This document shows positions 1 to 8,190 of a DNA stretch of 46,607 nt, piece by piece. The notes beneath the pieces are model-generated. The model was not told where the DNA came from and did not search any database. It saw only the letters and a program-made list of their open reading frames with translations. Origin of the DNA: Syntrophomonadaceae bacterium (GTDB lineage Bacteria; Bacillota; Dethiobacteria; DTU022; PWGO01); contig PUKQ01000188.1 in assembly GCA_003550565.1 (NCBI GenBank), positions 1 through 46,607 on the forward strand, in the 5' to 3' direction. Both the position numbers and the translations under genes were made by a program. Each line of letters begins with the position of its first letter. Position 1 is the first letter of the stretch.

Positions 1-75
1 TCGTTTGAATTATGTTAAAATATTTGTGTAATATCTCTATTGATAAATTTTCGGGGGAAAGTGCAGGCGATGTAA

Positions 76-1224
76 TTGGCCGGTGATAAATTTATCCCGT
101 TTAAAGTTAATCTTGAACTTGAAGGTGAAAAACGCTTATCGGGCAATAATCTATTTGAAATGTTAAGGGTTATAAAGCAACAAGGTTCTATTAGTCGAGC
201 AGCCTCTACGTTGGGGTTTTCTTACCGTTACGCGTGGGGCTTGATCAAAGAAGCAGAAAGCGCCCTGGGATTAAAACTGGTGGAAAAACAAGCCGGCGGC
301 GCCTCCGGTGGTGGAGCTTCTTTAACTTCAGAAGGGCTTAATTTACTCGAACACTACCAGTCTTTTAAAAACGAAGTTAATGAAGAACTAGACCGCTTCG
401 TTGATAGCGCAGTATTTTCATTAGAGCAGCAAAACTTGGGTTATGAACAGAAAAGTAGTGCCTTAAGTCATCATTTGTTACTGGCAAGTACCATGGAACC
501 GGTAGAGACCGGACTTCTGGATGTGTTGGAAGAAGCATTTTACCAGTCCAGTGGGATACTGGTTAAGCATATTGCTGTAGGGAGTGGACGTGCCCTGGAA
601 ATTGCCCGGCAGGGAAGGGTGGACATGGTTTTAACTCATGCTCCGGAATTGGAAAAACAGTTCATGGCTGAAGGGTATGGCTCTCAAATCATCCCGGTAA
701 TGTCTAATAAATTTATTTTGGTGGGGCCTGGTGAACTAATTGAGAAAATAGAACTTGAAGTGGGGGCGGTGGATATTTTCAGGGAGATAGCCTTGCGTGG
801 TTTTCCCTTTGTAAGTAGGGGAGATTTCTCCGGAACTCATTTGCAGGAACAAAAGATTTGGGAAGCCTCTGACGTAAGCACTTCAGGGGAATGGTATCTG
901 ACCTCTTCCGGAGTGGCCGGCAACCTGGGAATTTTAAGCCTTGCCAATGAAAAGCGTGCCTTTACCCTGGTAGACCGGGCCAGCTATATCTTGTCCCAAA
1001 GTAAAATTGAGTTAGAAATTGTAAAGAATACGCAAGAGGATTCAAGAGAACCTGATTTATTTAATAACGTGTTTGTCTTATCAACAGTTAACCCCGAACG
1101 TTTTGCCTCAATTAATAGCGAGGATGTTCGTAAATTTGCCCGGTGGCTGCAGGCAGAAGGAAAACAAATCATCTCCGGTTTTGGCAAAGAAAAATATGGT
1201 GAGCCTTTATTTGATCTTGTTTGA
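76..1224 (+). CDS. Transcriptional regulator: N-terminal ModE/LysR-type winged HTH fused to a C-terminal TupA-like periplasmic-binding domain (putative tungstate/molybdate-responsive regulator)
   Basis: N-term 'GNNLFEMLRVIKQQGSISRAASTLGFSYRYAWGLIKEAE' resembles ModE HTH; C-term aligns by eye with the neighbouring TupA (GFPFVSRGDFSGTH vs GFPFLSRGDDSGTH; EKYGEPLF vs DEYGEPLF). TTG start. Confidence 0.85.
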   Translation: MAGDKFIPFKVNLELEGEKRLSGNNLFEMLRVIKQQGSISRAASTLGFSYRYAWGLIKEAESALGLKLVEKQAGGASGGGASLTSEGLNLLEHYQSFKNEVNEELDRFVDSAVFSLEQQNLGYEQKSSALSHHLLLASTMEPVETGLLDVLEEAFYQSSGILVKHIAVGSGRALEIARQGRVDMVLTHAPELEKQFMAEGYGSQIIPVMSNKFILVGPGELIEKIELEVGAVDIFREIALRGFPFVSRGDFSGTHLQEQKIWEASDVSTSGEWYLTSSGVAGNLGILSLANEKRAFTLVDRASYILSQSKIELEIVKNTQEDSREPDLFNNVFVLSTVNPERFASINSEDVRKFARWLQAEGKQIISGFGKEKYGEPLFDLV

Positions 1225-1400
1225 TTACCCCATTTTTTTCATTTTTCTCTTGACAGGCTAATAAGGGTAAGATAATATTTCTATAGGTTCGATATGAAGG
1301 TGTATGCATAACGCCCAACATTAAATGTTATTTATTATTCTTTTGATTATCGGGGCGGGTTTAAAAAGGTGTGGAGATGCAAAATGTCTCGAATGTCTTG

Positions 1401-1419
1401 TTATATGACAATTACATAA
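1401..1419. promoter_or_regulatory. Imperfect palindrome TTATAT-N7-ACATAA upstream of tupA; candidate operator for the ModE-like regulator
   Basis: TTATATGACAATTACATAA, near-perfect dyad (one mismatch in the 6-bp arms), ~45 bp upstream of the tupA start; arms resemble ModE half-sites (TTATAT/ATATAA). Confidence 0.4.
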
Positions 1420-1464
1420 ATTATTTTCCGAGCCTGGCTATCCATAAGCAAGGAGGAAATTTGA

Positions 1465-2343
1465 TTGAAAGGATTTATCTTTAATATGACGATAATATTG
1501 ACTATTTTATTCATGGGATTGATGGGTTGCGAGACCGGACCAGTTCCGGAAGCCGAACCGGAAACAGAACTTCATCAAGAAGTAATTGAAATAACTTTGG
1601 CCACTACTACCAGCACCTATGATTCAGGATTGTTGCATGAGATATTACCGGAGTTTGAAGAAGCACATAATATTGAAGTAAATATTATTTCCGTGGGAAC
1701 CGGGCAGGCTATAGAAACCGGAAAAAGAGGGGATTGCGATATTATTTTAGTGCATGCCCGGGATTTGGAAGAGCAGTTTGTAGAAGACGGTTATGGGACG
1801 GAACGATTTGATGTGATGTATAACGACTTTGTATTAGTAGGGCCGGAAGGGGATCCCGGCAACGTATATGACAGTGCCGACATCAATGAAGCCCTGGATA
1901 ATATTGTGGATCACGCCGCAAAAGAGGGATTTCCTTTCCTGTCTCGCGGAGACGATTCCGGCACTCATACAAAAGAAATGAATTTGTGGGAAGTTGCCGG
2001 TTATGATCAAGTCACTGAAGAAGAATGGTATGATTCCATGGGGCAGGGCATGGGAGATACTCTGGTTGCCTGCAATGAAAGAGAGGGCTATGTTCTGGCA
2101 GATCGGGGCACTTTCCTTTCCATGGAAGATAAGTTACCAAACCTGGAAATTGTTTTTGAAGAGGACGATGAGTTAACCAATCCTTATGGCATCATACCCG
2201 TGAATCCTGACGAGCATACCCATGTCAAGTATGAAGAAGCTCAGCTTATAGTAGAATTCTTCACTTCTGAAGAAACACAGCAGAAAATTAGCGAGTATGG
2301 CATAGATGAATACGGAGAGCCTTTATTTTTTCCTGACGCTTAA
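1465..2343 (+). CDS. tupA: Tungstate ABC transporter substrate-binding lipoprotein
   Basis: Lipobox-like 'LMGLMGC', TupA motif 'TTTSTYDSGLL', 'SRGDDSGTH'; RBS AGGAGG before TTG start; followed by permease and ATPase. Confidence 0.92.
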   Translation: MKGFIFNMTIILTILFMGLMGCETGPVPEAEPETELHQEVIEITLATTTSTYDSGLLHEILPEFEEAHNIEVNIISVGTGQAIETGKRGDCDIILVHARDLEEQFVEDGYGTERFDVMYNDFVLVGPEGDPGNVYDSADINEALDNIVDHAAKEGFPFLSRGDDSGTHTKEMNLWEVAGYDQVTEEEWYDSMGQGMGDTLVACNEREGYVLADRGTFLSMEDKLPNLEIVFEEDDELTNPYGIIPVNPDEHTHVKYEEAQLIVEFFTSEETQQKISEYGIDEYGEPLFFPDA

Positions 2344-2404
2344 TAATATAGGAAAAGAAATGTTATTTTAACTATTTAAATAGACGGGTATAGGAGAAAA
2401 AGTA

Positions 2405-3100
2405 ATGGGAGATGGATTAACGGAATCAATAAGACTATTATTAGAATTCGACCCGTATGTTTATAATATTATAGGGGTCTCCCTACGAGTTGCCGGGTTG
2501 GCTCTGCTTTTTAGCACCTTAATCGGCATCCCGTTGGGGGCCTTACTGGGCTTGACTAATTTTCGGGGAAAACCAATTGTTACCGCTTTATTGTATACGG
2601 GAATGGGATTTCCGCCGGTAGTTGTGGGTTTGATTGTATTTATCATGTTTTCTTCGATGGGCCCTATGGGATATTTAGGGTGGTTGTTTAATGTTGAAGC
2701 TATCGTAGCAGCCCAGACGATTATTGCATTTCCCTTAATTGCAGGTTTTACCATGGCGGCTGTCATGCAGGTAGATCGTAATCTTATGAGCCAGCTAATA
2801 GCCCTGGGTGCTACCAAGATACAGGCGGCATGGGCTGCCATCAAGGAGGCCAGGGTGGGTGTTATTGTGGCCATAATCGCGGGTTTTGGCGGAGTTATTT
2901 CTGAAGTGGGAGCGGTGATGCTGGTTGGGGGAAATATAGAGGGCAAAACCAGGGTTTTAACTACAGCTATAGTTTTGGAAACCAGGAAGGGAAACTTTGG
3001 GGTGGCCATAGCCTTTGGTATTATTCTCTTGGCCATTGCCTTTATCGCCAACCTGTCCATGATTTATTTACAGAAAAAGCACTTGTTCGAGGATAATTAA
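2405..3100 (+). CDS. tupB: Tungstate ABC transporter permease
   Basis: Hydrophobic permease with EAA-loop-like 'ALGATKIQAAWAAIKEAR'; between tupA and tupC. Confidence 0.9.
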   Translation: MGDGLTESIRLLLEFDPYVYNIIGVSLRVAGLALLFSTLIGIPLGALLGLTNFRGKPIVTALLYTGMGFPPVVVGLIVFIMFSSMGPMGYLGWLFNVEAIVAAQTIIAFPLIAGFTMAAVMQVDRNLMSQLIALGATKIQAAWAAIKEARVGVIVAIIAGFGGVISEVGAVMLVGGNIEGKTRVLTTAIVLETRKGNFGVAIAFGIILLAIAFIANLSMIYLQKKHLFEDN

Positions 3101-3159
3101 TTATAAGTATACCTACTATTAGAAATTAAATGGAGCAAGTAATTTAGGAAAGGTCTTAT

Positions 3160-3894
3160 ATGAGGCAAGAAATGAGTTTCCATATAGAGAATTTGCGCAA
3201 AAGCTATCCCGGATTTTCATTAAAGATTGACAAATTAAATCTTTATGAAGGGGAAATATTTTGTTTGCTGGGGCCAAGTGGCGCAGGTAAAACTACTCTG
3301 CTGCGGCTTTTAAATTTTTTGGAAGATCCCGATGAGGGACAGGTTTTTTATCGCGGCCAAGAATATACTTCCGGTAATTATCAGCCCCCGCTGGGGATGA
3401 TGAGGGAGATAACTACGGTATTTCAAAGGCCAGCCTTGTTGAAGGCAAATGTTTGGAGCAATATAGTCTATCCTTTAAAGATTCGGAATATGCAAGTTGA
3501 TCAAAGAAGTATTATGGAAATGCTAAAGGAACTGGGAATAGATAATTTGCTTAAACAAAAGAGTAAAACACTCTCAGGTGGTGAAGCCCAGCGAGTGGCA
3601 TTGGCCAGGGCGTTGGTGTTTAATCCCCGGGTACTTTTGATGGATGAACCTACAGCCAATTTGGATCCCCACAATATTAAAATAATAGAAAATATGGTAA
3701 CCAAGTACAGCCAAGAATGGAAGCCCACAGTGGTTTGGATTACCCATAATCATTTTCAAGCCAAACGAGTGGGGCACCGCATTTGCCTCATGGAAGACGG
3801 AGACATTCTTGAGGTTAATAATAAGGAAACTTTTTTTAATCAGCCGGAACACCCCAAAACCAGGGCTTTCCTTTCCGGCGAGATGTTTTACTAA
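3160..3894 (+). CDS. tupC: Tungstate ABC transporter ATP-binding protein
   Basis: Walker A 'GPSGAGKTT', signature 'LSGGEAQRVALARAL', Walker B 'LLMDEPTANLD'. Confidence 0.9.
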   Translation: MRQEMSFHIENLRKSYPGFSLKIDKLNLYEGEIFCLLGPSGAGKTTLLRLLNFLEDPDEGQVFYRGQEYTSGNYQPPLGMMREITTVFQRPALLKANVWSNIVYPLKIRNMQVDQRSIMEMLKELGIDNLLKQKSKTLSGGEAQRVALARALVFNPRVLLMDEPTANLDPHNIKIIENMVTKYSQEWKPTVVWITHNHFQAKRVGHRICLMEDGDILEVNNKETFFNQPEHPKTRAFLSGEMFY

Positions 3895-3943
3895 AAAACA
3901 GGGAAGGATTCTTTTATCTCCTTCCCTGTTTTCTATTTTTTTA
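3894..3943 (+). terminator. Rho-independent terminator after tupC
   Basis: AAAACAGGGAAGGA-loop-TCCTTCCCTGTTTTCTATTTTTTT. Confidence 0.85.
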
Positions 3944-3997
3944 AGGAGGAACCAGAGTAATCCTCCTCTTTCTGCATCTTTTCACTTGCTTCTTATT

Positions 3998-6900
3998 TTA
4001 AGAATACTGGGTTCTGTTAATTACATGCCATTTCATATCGTCGGAAAGATTGTGAAAGTATTCACAGTAACCGGCTATGCGGATAAGAAGGTCCGGGTAT
4101 TTTTCCGGGTTTTCGTATGCATCCAGCAGCATTTCCCTGTTTACTACATTAGGCTGCAGTTGCATCCCTCCACTTTTAAAAAATGTTTTCAATATGTTCA
4201 TCAGGTTTTTCTTGCCTTCTTCTCCCGGAAATAAGGAAGAATCGATAGTAAGGGTTGCCGTGGTGCCGTTTTCGGCATGTTCGGCAAAGTCGATACCGGC
4301 TATGGAATTGAGCGCCGATAAAAGGTCTGACTGTTCTTTTCCGTAGTGGGGGGTAATGCTGTTGGCAAAAGGAACGCCTTTTAACCTTCCCGAAGGCAGT
4401 GCCGGTGAATTTTTGCCGAACATATTGGCCAGGTTTAAAGCGTAATATCCGGCTGAATACCGACCGTTTCGCGGATCACTTCCCGCTGAATCCAGCGCAT
4501 TGTTATACATCTCCAGAACTTTGTTTACCCACTGGGTAGCCTTGTTGGAGTGATCGTCCCCGAATTTGGGAACTGCCCGCAAGGCTTCTCTTATTTGCTG
4601 GTTTTCTTCACCCTCGAAGTTGTCATCTATGGCCTTAATAACGTCGTTGACGGAGTAGAGATTGTTTTTGAAAACAACTTCCTCAATAGCGTGGAAGGAA
4701 TCTGCCACATCTGTAACAGCTATGGCCTGGATGCCGCTGCTGTTGATGGTGGTTCCTCCTTCGAGAATATCCTTGCCGCTTTCAATGCACCCTCTGTAAA
4801 GAGCAGAGCTCAGGGGGGTAGGAAAGTTTTCCCGGAGTGATTCTTCCATTTTATGATGATCGGCCAGAATTGATTTTGCCAAATGGTTTAAACGTTCCTG
4901 GAAGCGTTCAAGCAACTCATCCATGCTGGAAGGCGGCTGGTAATTATAAATCCCTTTTTCCATGTTGTTTTTTTCGCGGAGTTTGGTAGATCTCTGGTTG
5001 ACCAGGCGGTTAATACTGGCCCTTTCCCTGGAAACATGATGGGCGAAATTCGTGGCGAGTTTCAGTCTGGATTCCCGGCGCTCAAAATTCCACAAATCAT
5101 GGGTTTGGCCTTTGAGAGCTTGCAAAAAAGGCATGGCCAGGTTTATGTTAGAGCAGTCGGTATTGCCAAAATGATCGTCGGATGCCACCGGTTCCACACA
5201 TCCTACAATGGAATAATTTCTAGCATCCTCAATGGTAGTATGATAATGCCTGAGTAATGACTCTATGTATACTTCATCACAGAATATTTGGGGAAGGGGG
5301 CATCCGCTGAGATAAACCTCAGCAAGCCTTTCCAGGTATTTGTCGGGGCTGTTTTCATGGATACGGGCTGCCGGGTCGGCTGACCGGGGTTGTAGCTCGC
5401 AAATATCTATGAGCATGTAAGTGATATCGTTGGTGGCGTCTGCACCGTTTTTGTCCACTCCGCCGAAAGTATAAGCCTGGTCGGTGGATATAGTTTCAAA
5501 AAGCCGGAAAAGCTCCGGGAAATTGTCCCCGTTGTTGACCAAAACAAGTTCGTCCATTTTGAGAATGAATAAGCTGAGAAGCTCTTTGGCTTTTTCATAG
5601 GTGATTCTTCCTTCTTGAATGTCTTCTTTATAATACGGATATAGTATTTGATCAATCCGCCCAAAAGATATGGCATTTTCGTAAGATTCCAGGCAAAGGG
5701 CTATATGCAAAAACAGCATGCTTTGCAGGGCTTCATGAAAGGTGCGGGCGGGATAACGGGGGACATGTTCGCATATCTCGGCTAATTCTTCCAGTTCCTG
5801 GCGCCTCTGAGAATCGCTTTCTTCTGTGCTTAAAGCCCACAGATGCTCGGCATATTTTTGGCCGAACTGTTCTAGGCCTTCAAGGGCAATAATAGCGCCG
5901 TCATAAAAATTGTGAGTGTTTTCGGGCATCTCTTTTTTCTTTTCTTCTATTTCTTCAATCATGCCGGAAGTTCCCAAACTCAAGATACGGTCGAAGTTTA
6001 CAATATAGTGACCGATGGCCAGAATATTAAAATTCATGCCGATATTCCATTCCGTTGTCCGGGCTGCCAGTAAACCCAATTGGGCCAGATCCGGCCACAA
6101 TTTGCTAACCTGGCTATGGTGGATCCAGTAAGGGGCAACTTCTTTGAGGAAAGTAAAGTAGTCTTTAAGTGAGCTCTGAAATGCCACCGGCTTCCGATTG
6201 TTGGCTTTTAATACCTGCATTACGCTGCCGGCGGATATATACTCAGGCCAAGTTCTTCCGCCCACCCTGCTGGAAGTAAAGTTGCCTACGAGCAATTCCC
6301 GGGGATAAATTTTGGTTTCTTTGTTCTTTAATACATGGGCGAGGCATTCTGCCCTGTGAATTGGCCCGGGTTTGGCAAATTCTCCATCTTTATAAGGTTT
6401 TTTAAAGCCATAATTCTTGTAATACTCTGTGCGCAGCCTGGCGTCCTCGATGCAAACGGCAGGTTTGGTATTTTTGATAGTTTCGTCTATTTCTTTAACG
6501 CGTTCGGTAAATTCGGCTTTGGGTGGAGGGGAATCTATATAGGTGCTTTCTGCTTTGATACCGTACTTTTGGAAAAGCTTGATGCCTTCTTCCAAGGATG
6601 CCTGGCTTTGCTCCATGGTAATATTTAGTGGTTCATATTCCAGGCCGAGGCGTACGGCTTTATCTTCGTATAAATTATGGTATTTGAGTAATTCAATGGA
6701 ATTATAACCGATTGATTTTAGAAATTCAGAAGTGGCGCGGATATTGTTTTCCCCATCAGTATATCCAGGGATCATTACCATCCGGAATTTGACTTCAGCA
6801 TCCAAATCTAACAGCTTTCTGATGTTGTCGTGGATCAATGAAGGATCCCGTTTGGTGTATTGCATATGGAGTTCTTCATTGCCAACTACCTTTAAATCTA

Positions 6901-7318
6901 CAAGAAAGAGATCGATGTAAGGGGCGGCTTCGTTGATAACTTCCCAGGGAGCGTGAAATGAAGATTCTACAGCAACTTTTATATTTTCCTGTTTTAACGC
7001 CTTCAATAGATTGAGAAGGTTTTCAGAGTCCTGGAGAAAAGGTTCTCCACCACTAAGAGTTACTCCCCCGTTGGAGGAAAAATAATAATTTTTATCCCGC
7101 AGGACCACATCCAGCATATCTTCTATTGTATAGTTGTTTTGAGAGTTGGTTTGCTTCTTAAACGCCAGACCTTCTGGATTTTGACACCATAAACACCTTA
7201 AATTGCATCCTTGGAAGAAAATTGTGGTCCTAATTCCCGGGCCATCGTGTACACAAGTACGCTGGATATCAAAGACTTGCAAACTTTTGGCTATTGTTGT
7301 CAAATTCATCACCGTCAT
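3998..7318 (-). CDS. Fusion: N-terminal glycyl radical enzyme activase (radical SAM) + C-terminal glycyl radical enzyme (pyruvate formate-lyase-like; Cys-x-Glu eliminase/lyase type, substrate unknown)
   Basis: Residues ~1-259: 'GCNLRCLWCQNPEG' (CxxxCxxC), 'TLSGGEPFLQ'. Residues ~268-1106: GRE N-term pattern 'FTERVKEIDETIKNTKPAVCIEDARLRTEYYK', active-site 'VGCVEP' (Cys707/Glu709), glycyl motif 'RIAGYCEYF' (Gly1083, codon 4070-4072). One continuous reading frame. Confidence 0.93.
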   Translation of the reverse strand: MTVMNLTTIAKSLQVFDIQRTCVHDGPGIRTTIFFQGCNLRCLWCQNPEGLAFKKQTNSQNNYTIEDMLDVVLRDKNYYFSSNGGVTLSGGEPFLQDSENLLNLLKALKQENIKVAVESSFHAPWEVINEAAPYIDLFLVDLKVVGNEELHMQYTKRDPSLIHDNIRKLLDLDAEVKFRMVMIPGYTDGENNIRATSEFLKSIGYNSIELLKYHNLYEDKAVRLGLEYEPLNITMEQSQASLEEGIKLFQKYGIKAESTYIDSPPPKAEFTERVKEIDETIKNTKPAVCIEDARLRTEYYKNYGFKKPYKDGEFAKPGPIHRAECLAHVLKNKETKIYPRELLVGNFTSSRVGGRTWPEYISAGSVMQVLKANNRKPVAFQSSLKDYFTFLKEVAPYWIHHSQVSKLWPDLAQLGLLAARTTEWNIGMNFNILAIGHYIVNFDRILSLGTSGMIEEIEEKKKEMPENTHNFYDGAIIALEGLEQFGQKYAEHLWALSTEESDSQRRQELEELAEICEHVPRYPARTFHEALQSMLFLHIALCLESYENAISFGRIDQILYPYYKEDIQEGRITYEKAKELLSLFILKMDELVLVNNGDNFPELFRLFETISTDQAYTFGGVDKNGADATNDITYMLIDICELQPRSADPAARIHENSPDKYLERLAEVYLSGCPLPQIFCDEVYIESLLRHYHTTIEDARNYSIVGCVEPVASDDHFGNTDCSNINLAMPFLQALKGQTHDLWNFERRESRLKLATNFAHHVSRERASINRLVNQRSTKLREKNNMEKGIYNYQPPSSMDELLERFQERLNHLAKSILADHHKMEESLRENFPTPLSSALYRGCIESGKDILEGGTTINSSGIQAIAVTDVADSFHAIEEVVFKNNLYSVNDVIKAIDDNFEGEENQQIREALRAVPKFGDDHSNKATQWVNKVLEMYNNALDSAGSDPRNGRYSAGYYALNLANMFGKNSPALPSGRLKGVPFANSITPHYGKEQSDLLSALNSIAGIDFAEHAENGTTATLTIDSSLFPGEEGKKNLMNILKTFFKSGGMQLQPNVVNREMLLDAYENPEKYPDLLIRIAGYCEYFHNLSDDMKWHVINRTQYS

Positions 7319-7563
7319 TTCTTAGTAGTTTTATACATTAAGTATCTTATTATATATATTATATAACACTCTTATGGTTTGCTTCAACCTGTTTAGAAAC
7401 TTTAAAACCTCCATTATTATCCAAAGTTATCTAGCATTAATGGTAAATGAGGGGAGGTAAAGTGATAAAGTATTTTTCCGCTTCCATATTGTAAACACAG
7501 GCTATACCAATTAAAATGAATGTAGCACATTTATTTAAGCTTCAGAGTGGGGGAGGGGTATTT

Positions 7564-8163
7564 ATGTGCGGGCGTTATTGGTTAAGCGACAGTTTAGAAG
7601 ATATTGCTGAAAAATACGGAGTTTCTCTCTTAGATAATCAAAGCATTACCGGCCCGGAAATATTTCCTTCCCAAGCTGCACCGGTAATTTATAAGGTTAA
7701 TACCCCACAAATCTCCCTATGGAAGTGGGGCTTTCCTAATCCCGTAAAAAGCGGAATTATAATAAATGCCCGGGCGGAAACTATAGATCAAAAAAGAATG
7801 TTTAAACGGCCATTTGCCGGGCAAAGATGTGTGATACCCGCCAACGCATTTTTTGAATGGAAAAAAGAACAAAAGGGGAAGCAAAAATACAGGATATATT
7901 TTAATCACGGCAATCTTTTTTCCATGGCGGGCATTTGGGAATCATTTACTACTGATGATGGAACTTCCCAAAACTACTTTGTTATTATTACTACCCGGGC
8001 AACCAACCGGTTGCAAGCGATACATGACCGCATGCCGGTTATTTTAACCGCAGAAGAAGAAAAAAACTGGCTGGACCACAATAATTCAAATATTGAGGTT
8101 CTTAAAAGTATTTTAGATTCACCTAAATTTGATCAAAAAATGATTACTGCCAAAGAAAATTAA
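7564..8163 (+). CDS. SOS response-associated peptidase (SRAP/HMCES-YedK family)
   Basis: 'MCGRYWLS' with catalytic Cys2, 'INARAETIDQKRMFKRPFAGQRCVIPANAFFEWKK', 'IHDRMPVIL'. Start moved from 7516 to 7564 so that Cys follows the initiator Met. Confidence 0.93.
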   Translation: MCGRYWLSDSLEDIAEKYGVSLLDNQSITGPEIFPSQAAPVIYKVNTPQISLWKWGFPNPVKSGIIINARAETIDQKRMFKRPFAGQRCVIPANAFFEWKKEQKGKQKYRIYFNHGNLFSMAGIWESFTTDDGTSQNYFVIITTRATNRLQAIHDRMPVILTAEEEKNWLDHNNSNIEVLKSILDSPKFDQKMITAKEN

Positions 8164-8190
8164 GGATCAAAGCAAATATCTCTTAATTGT

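Noticed and set aside
1225-1464. Long tupA leader considered as a Moco/Tuco riboswitch
   Set aside because: I could not match the conserved Moco motif by eye; only the short dyad at 1401-1419 was retained.
2461-3060. 199-aa minus-strand ORF
   Set aside because: Fully antisense to tupB, which has clear family motifs; no independent support.
3809-4234. 141-aa plus-strand ORF bridging tupC and the GRE gene
   Set aside because: Overlaps the tupC terminator and is antisense to the GRE C-terminus, including the conserved glycyl motif.
7330-7370. AT-rich palindrome-like TATTATATATATTATATAA upstream of the GRE fusion gene
   Set aside because: Considered as an operator, but it is low-complexity AT sequence likely to belong to a promoter; no support beyond composition.
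7516-7563. N-terminal 16-codon extension of the SRAP ORF
   Set aside because: SRAP proteins need Cys directly after the initiator Met; ATG at 7564 gives MCGRY.
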